From Mesorhizobium mediterraneum (GTDB taxonomy: Bacteria; Pseudomonadota; Alphaproteobacteria; Rhizobiales; Rhizobiaceae), in NCBI RefSeq assembly GCF_002284565.1, contig NZ_NPKI01000043.1, positions 1-64,000 on the forward strand: 64,000 bases of DNA. Reading direction: 5' to 3'. Within the stretch, counting starts at the first letter, position 1. Each line of letters begins with the position of its first letter. Below are positions 28,754 through 36,993 of the stretch, piece by piece. The notes beneath the pieces were generated by a model. It ran no database searches and was not told where the DNA came from. It saw nothing but the letters and a program-made list of their open reading frames with translations. The translations under genes were made by a program, and so were the position numbers.

Positions 28754-29706
28754 ATGATTCGCCTCGATCCCGCGACCGCCAGCCCCGCCGCGCCGCCGAC
28801 CGTCCCGGCCTGGGCGCTCGCCGGCGGCGGCGCGCTCAACGATGCGGACGCCGCCTTCCAGGCCGGCGCCGCCCTGGCTTCGCTCGACAGTCTGGCCCGC
28901 GCGCAAGTCAGCTGGGCCGGGGCCTGGCGCCAGCGGCTGGCGCTCAATTGCGCCGCTGCCAGCATGCGGCTCGCCGGCCGCGCCGAGGACGCGGCCGCCC
29001 TGCGCGACGCCTGGCAGCTTTGCCGGGCCCGCGCCGATCCCGGCCCCCACCGGTGCTATTTTGCGGCTGGCGGCAGTTGGCAGCGCAGCCGCCCGTTGCC
29101 GGCGCCGAGCGGCTCGAAAAGATCGTCGAGATGCTCGGACACCATTGGGGCGACGCGGCGTTCGCCGCGCTTTCCACAGAGATCGAAAACCTGGCGGCAT
29201 CGCAGCGGCCGGCGCCGTTCGCCGCGGCGGCGATCGCCGCTCACGTCGTCGCCATGCGGCCCGATGCCGAGCTCTTGGCCTGGTGGCTCGCCGACCTGGT
29301 GCTGGCGCAAGGCCTGCGCTGGCCGCGGCCGCTGCCGCTGCTGATGGCTCAGGCCTTTGGTCCGGCTTTTCGCGGCGAGGCCGGCGGCAAGCGCATCCGG
29401 CCCGGCGAAAAAAGTTTCGAGCGCGCGGTTTGCCTGGCGCTGGTTGCGGCGGCGGCAGACGCCTGCCGGCTGGCCGCCGAGCTATCGCGTCGTGCCGAAA
29501 AACTTCTAGTGGTGGCGCCAAAGCTGCGCGTGAAAGGCGCCGGCGACGTGATTTTTTTGCTTCTCAGTGAAGACGCCGTCTCCGGATCGCTGACGACCAA
29601 AACCCTGTCTCGTTTTGCCGCGCGGCGCTTGTTCGAGCGGCTGCAACAACTCGACGCCGTGCGCGAGCTCTCCGGCCGCACCACCTTTCGGCTGTTTGGG
29701 CTGTAG
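28754..29706 (+). pseudogene. DUF1403 family protein gene with a frameshift
   Basis: The first part starts at ATG 28754 (VPAWALAGGGALNDADAAFQ, QRLALNCAAASMRLAGRAED). The second continues one frame over from about 29070 (WWLADLVLAQGLRWPRPLPL, KLRVKGAGDVIFLLLSEDAV, ending LSGRTTFRLFGL). Together they form a full DUF1403 protein of about 318 residues, a family of unknown function frequent on rhizobial plasmids. The shift lies between 29040 and 29075. It is either a real lesion or a sequencing error, since the second half is well preserved. It ends two bases before scpB, so they form an operon. Confidence 0.75.
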
Positions 29707-29708
29707 CG

Positions 29709-30404
29709 ATGAGCGAAGCCTCCGCCCGCCGCAAGCCGAACGTTCAGCCTGTGCTGCTCGACACGGAACTGGATCACCTGCCGTCAGAACTGCGCTGGCG
29801 CGAGTGGATGGGCCGCGTCGAAGCGGTGATCTTCGCCGCCAGCGAACCGGTGACACGCAGTGTCCTCGCGCGGGTGGTGGGGAAGAACTGCAATCTCGAG
29901 CTGATCCCCGACGACATCCGCGCTGAGCTCGCCGGGCGCCCCTACGAGTTGGTCGCGGTCGCCGGCGGCTGGCAGCACCGGACCAAGAAAATTTTTGGTG
30001 ACGCAATCCGCGCCGCCTTCGGCACGGCAGCGGGCGAGGGGGCAAAAGAACTGTCGCAGACGGAGGCGCTTGTCTTGATGTGCATTGCCTATTTCCAGCC
30101 GATCACGCGTGGCGAGCTGTCTTCCTTCTTCGGCAAGGAGGTGTCGCGCGATCTGATCGGCGTGCTGCGCGCGCAAGACCTGATCGCCTCGGGGCCGCGT
30201 AGCCCGCAGCCGGGGGCGCCCTATACCTATGTGACGACCAAAAATTTTCTGTTGCAGTTCGGGCTCGACACGCTGCGCCAGCTGCCGGACTTCGAGGCGC
30301 TCGAAGACGCTGGGCTGCTGTCGAAGGAGAAGCTGCTGGCGGGCGACATCGTGCTTGGGTTTTCTTCTAACCGTCAAAACGTCGACCCAAAGATCGAGTA
30401 TTGA
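29709..30404 (+). CDS. scpB: ScpB-type SMC-associated protein
   Basis: A 231-residue ScpB homologue. Such proteins are winged-helix partners of SMC-kleisin complexes that compact and segregate DNA. Visible features are WMGRVEAVIFAASEPVTRSV near the N-terminus, LSQTEALVLMCIAYFQPITR (first winged helix) and ISxxF-like FFGKEVSRDLIGVLRAQDLI (second). It directly follows the DUF1403 gene. No ScpA or SMC gene is nearby. This accessory version is shared by many rhizobial plasmids, where its role is unknown; it may act in plasmid maintenance or partition. Confidence 0.85.
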   Translation: MSEASARRKPNVQPVLLDTELDHLPSELRWREWMGRVEAVIFAASEPVTRSVLARVVGKNCNLELIPDDIRAELAGRPYELVAVAGGWQHRTKKIFGDAIRAAFGTAAGEGAKELSQTEALVLMCIAYFQPITRGELSSFFGKEVSRDLIGVLRAQDLIASGPRSPQPGAPYTYVTTKNFLLQFGLDTLRQLPDFEALEDAGLLSKEKLLAGDIVLGFSSNRQNVDPKIEY

Positions 30405-30798
30405 CTGTTCGGTGGCCCGTATTGACGTGAAGGCACTCGGCATCGTGCACCCCCCAGGGACGGTGCACGGAAAGGGGGCGACGCTTAGGCGGGATTGTCC
30501 CTAACACGGGAGCGAAGCGAAAGGCGCGGGCAGCAACGGGACAAGACGGCCGCGTTGCCCATGCCTTACCGCCACCCGCGACGGCGAAGATGCATAGGCT
30601 CGACAGGATCGGGTGCCTTTCTGCTGCGGAAGCCGGACTTGGACGGCTGCCGTTTCACCAGACGCCTCTTACGGGAGAAATCTTGCAGGGTCGCTGTGTC
30701 AAGTGCGGCCACCGTCACAGCGCCGGCAGGCGGCAATATTGCGGTTTTGTCACGTTTGTGGCACCATATGGTGTGCTTTTAATCCACTCATCCACTAG
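30405..30798. repeat. non-coding stretch with inverted repeat 30444-30469
   Basis: After the scpB stop, CGTGCACC (30444-30451) and GGTGCACG (30462-30469) form a perfect 8-base inverted repeat with a 10-base loop. No T tract follows, so it may be a protein-binding palindrome or a weak terminator. The rest has short frames without support, though a small Cys-rich peptide frame (CVKCGHRH near 30695-30720) is present. Confidence 0.4.
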
Positions 30799-31014
30799 AT
30801 GGAGTGCGCCACATGCGTGAACCGGGACTTGACGGCCGCCAACCGCGATCAGGACGAACGAATCAGCGAAAAACATGGAAATACCAAGGTCGAGACGCTG
30901 CGTCAGACCTACGGCGAGGACTTCGCCCCCGGGGTCCGGGGCGACGCCAAGCTGTCAACACTGCTCAAGCGGGAAGGCGTCTCGTCGTTGAGCCAGCTTC
31001 TGAAGAAAAAGTAG
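30799..31014 (+). CDS. small conserved-looking hypothetical protein
   Basis: A 71-residue basic protein. The part from ERISEKHGNTKVETLRQTYG to the end (LSTLLKREGVSSLSQLLKKK) resembles small rhizobial proteins of unknown function that contain an ISEKHGNTxVxTLRxTYG pattern. The exact start is uncertain because the first 15 residues look unlike the rest. No function can be given. Confidence 0.5.
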   Translation: MECATCVNRDLTAANRDQDERISEKHGNTKVETLRQTYGEDFAPGVRGDAKLSTLLKREGVSSLSQLLKKK

Positions 31015-31099
31015 CCGAACTGGCCACGGGCGCTGGGCCTCTAGCGGTGGCTTCGGTAATAGGGACGGACATATGAGCTATGAATGAGTGGGACGCAGC

Positions 31100-31891
31100 A
31101 TGGCGGACGATGGCTCCAGTGCAAAGAACGACCCGATTATTGCCCCCACCACGGACCCCAAGCGTGAGCTCGGTCGCACCTTCGTCGAGGTTATCGCATC
31201 AACAAACCCAATCACGGGCGGCTTGGCGCGGCTCTATCAGGTTACCCATCCTTCCAAATCGACGCGGGATCGCGAAGAGTGGCAACGCGCGATCTCCGAA
31301 CGCACCAATGAACACGGTAAGCGTCTTGATCGCCATTGGGCGCTGCTTTCACCGCCGGCAGAGACGCTGGCGGGCCTATCGGCCCGACTCGTTGAGTTTT
31401 TGGCACGCGCATGTCCAGACGGCCTAGCGGAACATTTCCACGACCTCGATGAAGTGTTGGCCGCCCTGCCGGGAACGACCGCAGACGAACTTCGCGAAGC
31501 GGCCGAGGATTTGGTCTCGTTTGAACTTGTCGATAAACGGTCGCTGATCGGCGCCGACAGGCTGCGACCCACTCAACGTTTCTATGAGCAGTTCGATCAT
31601 CAGGTGATGGTCGAATGGGGTAGCGAGGGAACCCGTCGGGATGCCGCCAAGGTTGCGTCGCTCATACTTGAAACGGGTGAAAGCCAATCACCCGAGCTCC
31701 TGGCGCTGACGGGGTGGCCGTTGCGTCGCTTCAATCCCGCTCTTGCCCATTTGAAGAACGAGCATCCCGACTGGGGCTGGCGGGATCAATCCGGTTCCGA
31801 TTTTCCGAGCTTGGGACTGCTGATCGGCCCGAAGGAAAAAATGGGACTTCGCCGATTCACCGGAGCGGTCGAGCGAGAAGGCAGTACATGA
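31100..31891 (+). CDS. hypothetical protein
   Basis: About 263 residues starting MADDGSSAKND at 31100. The protein is soluble and rich in charged residues, with likely helices throughout, and no signal or membrane segment. A possible winged-helix-like part is PTQRFYEQFDHQVM. I recognise no family. It stands at the left edge of a group with cyclase-like, HipBA and HEPN-motif genes and could belong to that set. Confidence 0.6.
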   Translation: MADDGSSAKNDPIIAPTTDPKRELGRTFVEVIASTNPITGGLARLYQVTHPSKSTRDREEWQRAISERTNEHGKRLDRHWALLSPPAETLAGLSARLVEFLARACPDGLAEHFHDLDEVLAALPGTTADELREAAEDLVSFELVDKRSLIGADRLRPTQRFYEQFDHQVMVEWGSEGTRRDAAKVASLILETGESQSPELLALTGWPLRRFNPALAHLKNEHPDWGWRDQSGSDFPSLGLLIGPKEKMGLRRFTGAVEREGST

Positions 31892-32206
31892 ACCAGTGTC
31901 TCGGTTCTCGACGCCCTCCCGGCCCTGATCGAGGCTGCATGCGTGAGACTGAGACCGCACGTGGAGTTCTGGACCGAGGCGTGGCGCTCACTGCAAGTTA
32001 TGGGTCGCATCCTATTGGCGAACTTCGATGCCGCACGATGAGGTACTTTGCGGCTAATGCCCTATGAGGGGATGGATCAAGGACATCAGGGCATACCATC
32101 GCGCAATGGCCACCGATGATAAGGACGCGGCCCCGCCATCATTCGACGGTGTTCTCTCCGCGATTGAGAAGTTCCGGAGACCATTAATAGTGCGGTCCGA
32201 TTGCCT
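31892..32206. other. intergenic, nothing recognised
   Basis: Convergent space between the hypothetical gene and the cyclase-like gene, with short frames only. Confidence 0.35.
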
Positions 32207-33013
32207 TCATGAACTGACGACTAACCCTCGCAGAAACGACATCGGATCGAGGTCGTATTCTGCCATAACCGCTTCAGCCGACCGGCGACCGAACTGGGCA
32301 ATAATCTCGTCAACTATCGAATTGTGATAACCGGCAAGCCACTCGAACTTCTCGCGTACGCGGCCGCTCGTCGCGGCCAGCTTGCCGCGGACGAGCTCCG
32401 CATGGCGTTCGAGGAAAACGAAATAGCCGGCAGGGTCGTCAAACTCGGACTCGCTTGCCCCAAGATAGTCGATGAAGCGTTTCCCGTCCGCGTCGACCCG
32501 CAGCAGACGGTCCACATGTCGCAGCTCCTCCTCGAGGTCGTGATCCTGCTGGCGCAGCCGCGCATCGTCGAGAAAGCTCTGATATGCAGCCTCATCCACG
32601 AGGATGCGGGGGTGAACCGCCTCATCGGTCTCGATTTCATAGGCGCGGACCATAGCAGGCCCGAAAACCGGTCCTTTGCCGTCGAGTCCGACATGAGCCT
32701 TGCCAACGGCGACGCCGGCGCGGATCACCACCCCGTGCCCAATGCACTCGACTTGAGCATGAAGCAGATCGAGCAATTCGTGGAAGAAGGCGCCATCATT
32801 GTACTGGGTATCGAAGACACGGACCCGCACGACCGCGTCCGATACAGAGTCTGCAAAGGCGCGGCTGAGCAGGCGGGGCTCCTTCACTCGGCGGATCGGG
32901 AGTTCTTCGACCGGCGCGGTGAACTCTCGCAGTTGCAGCAGCACATCACGAATGTCATAGGCATGCCGCGTTTCAAGGAGGTTGCGGAAGCCCAGCACGT
33001 CGATGAAGCTCAC
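32207..33013 (-). CDS. class III nucleotidyl cyclase-homology protein
   Basis: A 268-residue soluble protein whose N-terminal half looks like a class III cyclase homology domain. FIDVLGF sits at residues 3-9, with Asp in the first metal position; AFADSVSDAVV carries the second metal-site Asp; VIRAGVAVGKAHVGLDGKGP and VFGPAMVRAYEIE are the later strand-loop elements. The GTG start at 33013 is set by a GTGA overlap with the stop of the 46-residue gene upstream. No sensor or membrane domain is present. It resembles the stand-alone cyclases found in phage-defence loci, but no effector gene is adjacent in the same operon. Activity and base preference are unknown. Confidence 0.6.
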   Translation of the reverse strand: MSFIDVLGFRNLLETRHAYDIRDVLLQLREFTAPVEELPIRRVKEPRLLSRAFADSVSDAVVRVRVFDTQYNDGAFFHELLDLLHAQVECIGHGVVIRAGVAVGKAHVGLDGKGPVFGPAMVRAYEIETDEAVHPRILVDEAAYQSFLDDARLRQQDHDLEEELRHVDRLLRVDADGKRFIDYLGASESEFDDPAGYFVFLERHAELVRGKLAATSGRVREKFEWLAGYHNSIVDEIIAQFGRRSAEAVMAEYDLDPMSFLRGLVVSS

Positions 33014-33150
33014 AACGGCTCGTAGCCCTCTCCTGGCACGCGAGCGGCGGTCTCCGCTGCGCGCTTTGCATGCGCCCTTTGCTTGCGCGCAGAAGATCGC
33101 TCGACCGAACGCAATGCTTCGTCGAGCGTTTCATATTGTTTTCTGGGCAC
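33010..33150 (-). CDS. 46-residue basic protein coupled to the cyclase-like gene
   Basis: A short frame from GTG 33150 reads PRKQYETLDEALRSVERSSA and continues with Lys/Arg/Ala-rich sequence (KQRAHAKRAAETA) to the TGA at 33010-33012. It is preceded by GAGGGAG and GAGGGG. Its stop overlaps the GTG start of the cyclase-like gene (GTGA), a classic sign of translational coupling. One amphipathic helix is likely. Function unknown. Confidence 0.55.
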   Translation of the reverse strand: MPRKQYETLDEALRSVERSSARKQRAHAKRAAETAARVPGEGYEPL

Positions 33151-33251
33151 CCCTCAAACTCCCTCATCATCCGCAGCGCCGGTGGCCCGGTATCCTGATG
33201 CGTTATTTTGTATCGATGAAGCGCTTTCAATCATCATTCTATATCAGGCGG

Positions 33252-33310
33252 TTGACACGAGCCGCAGATCATAGATATATGACCCCGATCACAGCAGATT
33301 TGTGATCGGG
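33252..33310 (+). promoter_or_regulatory. hipBA promoter and operator palindrome
   Basis: TTGACA at 33252-33257 and an AT-rich -10 region (GATATAT, 33274-33280) are followed by a perfect inverted repeat, CCCGATCACA (33284-33293), 7-base spacer, TGTGATCGGG (33301-33310). It ends ten bases before the hipB start. This arrangement fits autorepression by the HipB-HipA complex. Confidence 0.7.
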
Positions 33311-33320
33311 ATTCTATATC

Positions 33321-33908
33321 ATGTCCTATCAGAGCGAAAGCCTGATCGCGCAAACTCGCGAGGTCCGCGAGGCCTCCGGCGTTAGTCAGCGTGCGCTCAG
33401 CGAGAGGGCCGGGCTCACGCAGAGCCATATCTCGCAAATCGAGAGCGGCAAAATGGAGCCGGGGCTGTCGAGCTTCATCGATATGACCCGAGCGCTCGAT
33501 CTCGAGCTCATGCTCGTGCCGAAGAGACTAGTGCCGGCGGTGCTGAGCTTAGTCAAGGCCCAAGCAGCGCCAGACATGCATATCCACGCCGGTCAGCCAA
33601 ACGACAAGCGCTTTGCCCGCGCGGAGCGCTTGGTCAAGAAAATGAAGCACCTCTACGGGAGCTCGGCCGACCTTGATCGCATCGAGGAGACACTGCGATT
33701 CCTACGCCGGGTGAGCCTCGGGGATCAGGAGATGCAGCTGGTGCGCGAACTGATTGCCCGCCTCGAGCGCTACCAGGCCAGCGACCAAGCGGCGCCCATC
33801 GCCCGAGAGATCGCGCAGAACCTGCAGCGGTTGCGCAATTCCATCGCCCATCGCGCGATCTCTGAGCCGAGGCCGGCCTACTCGCTGGATGGAGACGACG
33901 ATGCCTGA
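33321..33908 (+). CDS. hipB: HipB-like antitoxin with extended C-terminus
   Basis: A 195-residue protein. Residues 6-70 are an XRE-type helix-turn-helix (REVREASGVSQRALSERAGL, TQSHISQIESGKMEPGLSSF). The remaining ~120 residues are a helical extension absent from short HipB proteins; its end contains RNSIAHR, similar to the Rx4H motif of HEPN proteins. It should bind the palindrome just upstream and hold HipA inactive. The stop overlaps the hipA start by 8 bases. Confidence 0.8.
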   Translation: MSYQSESLIAQTREVREASGVSQRALSERAGLTQSHISQIESGKMEPGLSSFIDMTRALDLELMLVPKRLVPAVLSLVKAQAAPDMHIHAGQPNDKRFARAERLVKKMKHLYGSSADLDRIEETLRFLRRVSLGDQEMQLVRELIARLERYQASDQAAPIAREIAQNLQRLRNSIAHRAISEPRPAYSLDGDDDA

Positions 33909-35130
33909 CGTCTCGGTTCTCGAGGTGCGGCTCTACAACGAGCCCATCGGAACTCTGACCCATCTGCAGGGAGATCGGACGATCTTTGCCTTCAACGAAG
34001 CCTACGTCGAGAACGCGGATCGGCCCACCCTCAGCCTTTCGTTCATGGACGATCTGGGCGGCCTCATTACCAAAATTCGACCCACCCAGCGAGTGGTGCC
34101 GCCATTTTTCTCGAACCTGCTGCCCGAGGGAAGCATGCGGCGCTATCTTGCCGAGCGAGCAGGCGTGAACCAGCAGCGGGAATTCTTCCTACTCTGGGTG
34201 TTGGGCCTCGATCTCCCGGGAGCTCTGTCGATCCATCCCGCGGCCGGCGAGGCCCTGCCGCCGGGTGCCGACGATGCCTTGCCGGAGAATGCCAAGCCCA
34301 ACGCCTTGCGCTTTTCGCTCGCCGGCGTGCAGCTGAAATTCTCCGCGTTCGAGAACGCCGGAAAGGGCGGCGGCCTCACAATTCCCGTCGAGGGCGTCGG
34401 GGGCTCCTGGATCGTCAAGCTCCCCTCCCAGCAGTTCGCCGGCGTTCCGGAAAACGAGTTCTCGATGATGACGATCGCCGGTATGATCGGTATGGAGGTG
34501 CCCGTCATCAACCTGATCGATCTCAATGCGATCGCCGGTATTCCAGAAGGCATCGGCGAGTTGAAGGGGCAAGCGCTTGCGGCCAGTCGTTTCGACCGCA
34601 CCTCCGACGGCCCCGTTCACACCGAGGATTTCGCGCAGGTCTTCGGTGTCTTTCCGGACGACAAGTACAAGCGAGCGAGCTACGCAAACATCGCTCGCGT
34701 CATCGGCACGGAAGCGGGAGACGCCGGGGCCATCGAGTTTGTCCGGCGGATGGTGTTTAGCGCGTTGATCGGCAATGGCGACATGCACCTCAAGAACTGG
34801 TCGCTGATCTATCCGGACCAGCGGTCGGCCGCGCTTTCGCCGGCTTACGACCTGGTGTCGACCATTCCCTATATGAAGGGCGAGGACACGGCTGCGCTCA
34901 ACTACTCTCGGACAAAGAAGATGGCCGAGCTCAATGCCGATGAACTACGCCACCTGGCGGCCAAGGCGCTCCTGCCCGAAAAGCTCGTCATCGACACCGC
35001 CGCCGAAACCGTCCAGCGATTTCGGCTGGCGTGGCAGGCCGAGAAGGGCAACCTTCCCCTCACGCATACCGTCGTGGAGGCGGTCGATGCCCACGCCCCG
35101 ACCGTGCCGCTCTATAGTGAACTCGCATAG
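33901..35130 (+). CDS. hipA: HipA-like Ser/Thr kinase toxin
   Basis: A 409-residue HipA-family kinase, toxin of a type II toxin-antitoxin pair. The start ATG 33901 (MPDVSVLEVRLYN) lies inside the end of hipB. Features: an N-terminal HipA domain (PPFFSNLLPEGSMRRYLAER), the nucleotide-binding region LAGVQLKFSAF and GGSWIVKLPS, catalytic GNGDMHLKNWSL (Asp and Asn) and SPAYDLVSTIPY (metal Asp). All key residues are visible. Family members phosphorylate aminoacyl-tRNA synthetases such as GltX and cause growth arrest; the target here is unknown. Confidence 0.88.
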   Translation: MPDVSVLEVRLYNEPIGTLTHLQGDRTIFAFNEAYVENADRPTLSLSFMDDLGGLITKIRPTQRVVPPFFSNLLPEGSMRRYLAERAGVNQQREFFLLWVLGLDLPGALSIHPAAGEALPPGADDALPENAKPNALRFSLAGVQLKFSAFENAGKGGGLTIPVEGVGGSWIVKLPSQQFAGVPENEFSMMTIAGMIGMEVPVINLIDLNAIAGIPEGIGELKGQALAASRFDRTSDGPVHTEDFAQVFGVFPDDKYKRASYANIARVIGTEAGDAGAIEFVRRMVFSALIGNGDMHLKNWSLIYPDQRSAALSPAYDLVSTIPYMKGEDTAALNYSRTKKMAELNADELRHLAAKALLPEKLVIDTAAETVQRFRLAWQAEKGNLPLTHTVVEAVDAHAPTVPLYSELA

Positions 35131-35192
35131 TAGGGAGTGATGGGAGCGTTCGTCAGCACCCAGCACCCGACCATCAATCGAGAGGGCAGGAC

Positions 35193-36056
35193 ATGTCGCC
35201 TCAGGAGCCATCGCTAGAGTTTGTATGCCCGCGATGTGGGGATACGAGCAGCGAGACCATTGAGGAAGTCCCGAGCTATGACGTCTTGGCGGACCGGGAG
35301 TCCGACGCGCAGGGCTATGTCGAACAGACGGTGACTTGCAGTGGCTGCGAGCACCAATTCGCTGTCAGTATCCGAAACACCGGGGCCTGCCTCGTGGCCG
35401 AACTCGCGGATCACAAGACGCATGTGAGGGTGATCGATGATCCGACCCACGAGCCTGACGGCCCATGGGAAGCGGAAGCCTACCAGCGCGAGAACCTGCC
35501 GGAGGATCCTGCAAAGATCTTCAAATTCGCAACCTACGACATCGGTCACGTCGCAGCCGAGATGGAGGGGCGCGGGCTCGGTGACGCGCTGAACCGCATG
35601 CTGCTCGTCCAGTACTTTTCCGCCATCGAAGCATATCTCAGCGATCGTCTCATCAGACTGGTGCTCGACGATCCGAAGGCAATGTCAGCTTTGGTGAAGG
35701 GCAACAAGGAGTGGGTTGGGGACAAGATCGAAGTCGTTGAACTCGCGTCCAATCCGAACGCTTTTCGGGATTGGGTACATATGCGGTTGCGCGAGCTGAT
35801 GTACCATAACTTCGTGAAGATCGATCTGTACTATCGGAGCGCCCTCGGCTCGACCATTTTTCCAGATGAGGCGACCAAGAAAACGCTTATGGCGTTCGTG
35901 CCGGTGCGGCACGATTGCGTCCACCGCTACGGCCGCGATCACGACGGCCGAGAGCGATCCATAAGCAAGCCCGACCTTGAAAGGCTGAGCGACACCCTCG
36001 AAGGCATGGTCACTCATCTCGAGGCTGCATTCGCTCGGCGCGGGAAAGAGGGCTGA
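35193..36056 (+). CDS. zinc-ribbon protein with HEPN-like RHxxxH motif
   Basis: A 287-residue protein. CPRC (12-15) and CSGC (49-52) form a probable zinc ribbon. A helical region follows with RMLLVQYFSAIEAYLSDRLI (135-154). Near the C-terminus VPVRHDCVHRYGRD (residues 237-249) matches the Rx4H motif of HEPN proteins, many of which are RNases in toxin-antitoxin or abortive infection systems. The ATG is preceded by GAGAGGGCAGGAC. It follows hipA by 62 bases in the same direction, so co-expression is possible. HEPN assignment is by motif only. Confidence 0.6.
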   Translation: MSPQEPSLEFVCPRCGDTSSETIEEVPSYDVLADRESDAQGYVEQTVTCSGCEHQFAVSIRNTGACLVAELADHKTHVRVIDDPTHEPDGPWEAEAYQRENLPEDPAKIFKFATYDIGHVAAEMEGRGLGDALNRMLLVQYFSAIEAYLSDRLIRLVLDDPKAMSALVKGNKEWVGDKIEVVELASNPNAFRDWVHMRLRELMYHNFVKIDLYYRSALGSTIFPDEATKKTLMAFVPVRHDCVHRYGRDHDGRERSISKPDLERLSDTLEGMVTHLEAAFARRGKEG

Positions 36057-36310
36057 GGCGGGCGCCATGTCTATTCATTCCGTGGTCGTCGACGGGCCGC
36101 TGGCCATGCGAATACAACGGCTCAATGCGGCTCGTGAAGGAGCCACGGGGCGCCAGATACTGACCCTCCCCCTTCTTGCCGCACGCCTCGCCGGCGGCTT
36201 TATCGGGCCGGCGTCACAGGAGATCTTTCAGCGATCAAGTTCAGCCGCGGGGACGCAGCCGAATTTCGGCTGAGGAATAGTGCGGCCTGTAGCCGCGGGG
36301 TGGAGGGGGC

Positions 36311-36562
36311 GTGATCACGGGCTTGAGAAGATTTGAGAGACCAGTCGTCGTTCAGGTCAGCCGTCACGGCTCGGAGCGCATTGTGCTCGATGTCAATGAC
36401 GCGGCAACTATCTTGATGCGGGATCTCCGTTCTCAGACCAAGAAACGCAACGCAGCGATGGACGCCTGTCTACAGGTATTGCGTGGTGAGGCTCACCCAC
36501 CAGCTGCTCGGCGGGCTTTCGTCGCGGCCGCGCTCGAAGCGAAGATTCTACGCATGGATTAG
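36311..36562 (+). CDS. DUF982 family protein
   Basis: An 83-residue protein with the layout of DUF982, a family expanded in Rhizobiales: FERPVVVQV at the start, a middle VLDVNDAATILM and the end CLQVLRGEAHPPAARRAFVA. The function of the family is unknown. It starts with ATG at 36311, after GGAGGGGGCG. Confidence 0.7.
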   Translation: MITGLRRFERPVVVQVSRHGSERIVLDVNDAATILMRDLRSQTKKRNAAMDACLQVLRGEAHPPAARRAFVAAALEAKILRMD

Positions 36563-36993
36563 AGCTAAGTGGGCTCAAAAAGGGGATCTGCAAGAGCGGC
36601 GGAATGGGATTCAGCTCCTCGCTGTGGCGGAGAACAGCAGTTGTGACGAGCAAATTGGCTCGCGCATCAATACCTGCTCTTCGAGCCAATGCAGCCCGGC
36701 TATGAAGGCGCCGGATGTTGCACCGGAATGGGCGAACTCTGGGCGGCATGCCTGGTGCCCTCCTTCTCTCGCTCGAAGCGGAAAATCGGAAGCCTGCCAA
36801 TTTGCGCGTGGTCGTAGGCGGGGTGCAGCAGAGTGGATCGATGGCCTGTATGAGGCGGCCTGGATTGAACAGGTTCCGCCGGCAGACCGGGCCAACTACT
36901 GAACAGAAATGCTCCTCGGCAACATCGCGGAAAAGGGCGCGTCGTAATCTGGAGCACTACCAAACCCCTGTCGCTGACAGCCCTTCCATGGAA
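36563..36993. other. no recognised gene
   Basis: Several short frames on both strands, none with family features. It separates the DUF982 gene from the dehydrogenase pseudogene. Confidence 0.35.

Noticed and set aside
28754-29570. Long alternative frames in the GC-rich DUF1403 region (minus 28739-29521, plus 28842-29570)
   Set aside because: They are shadows of the real gene caused by extreme GC at third positions, with no family features.
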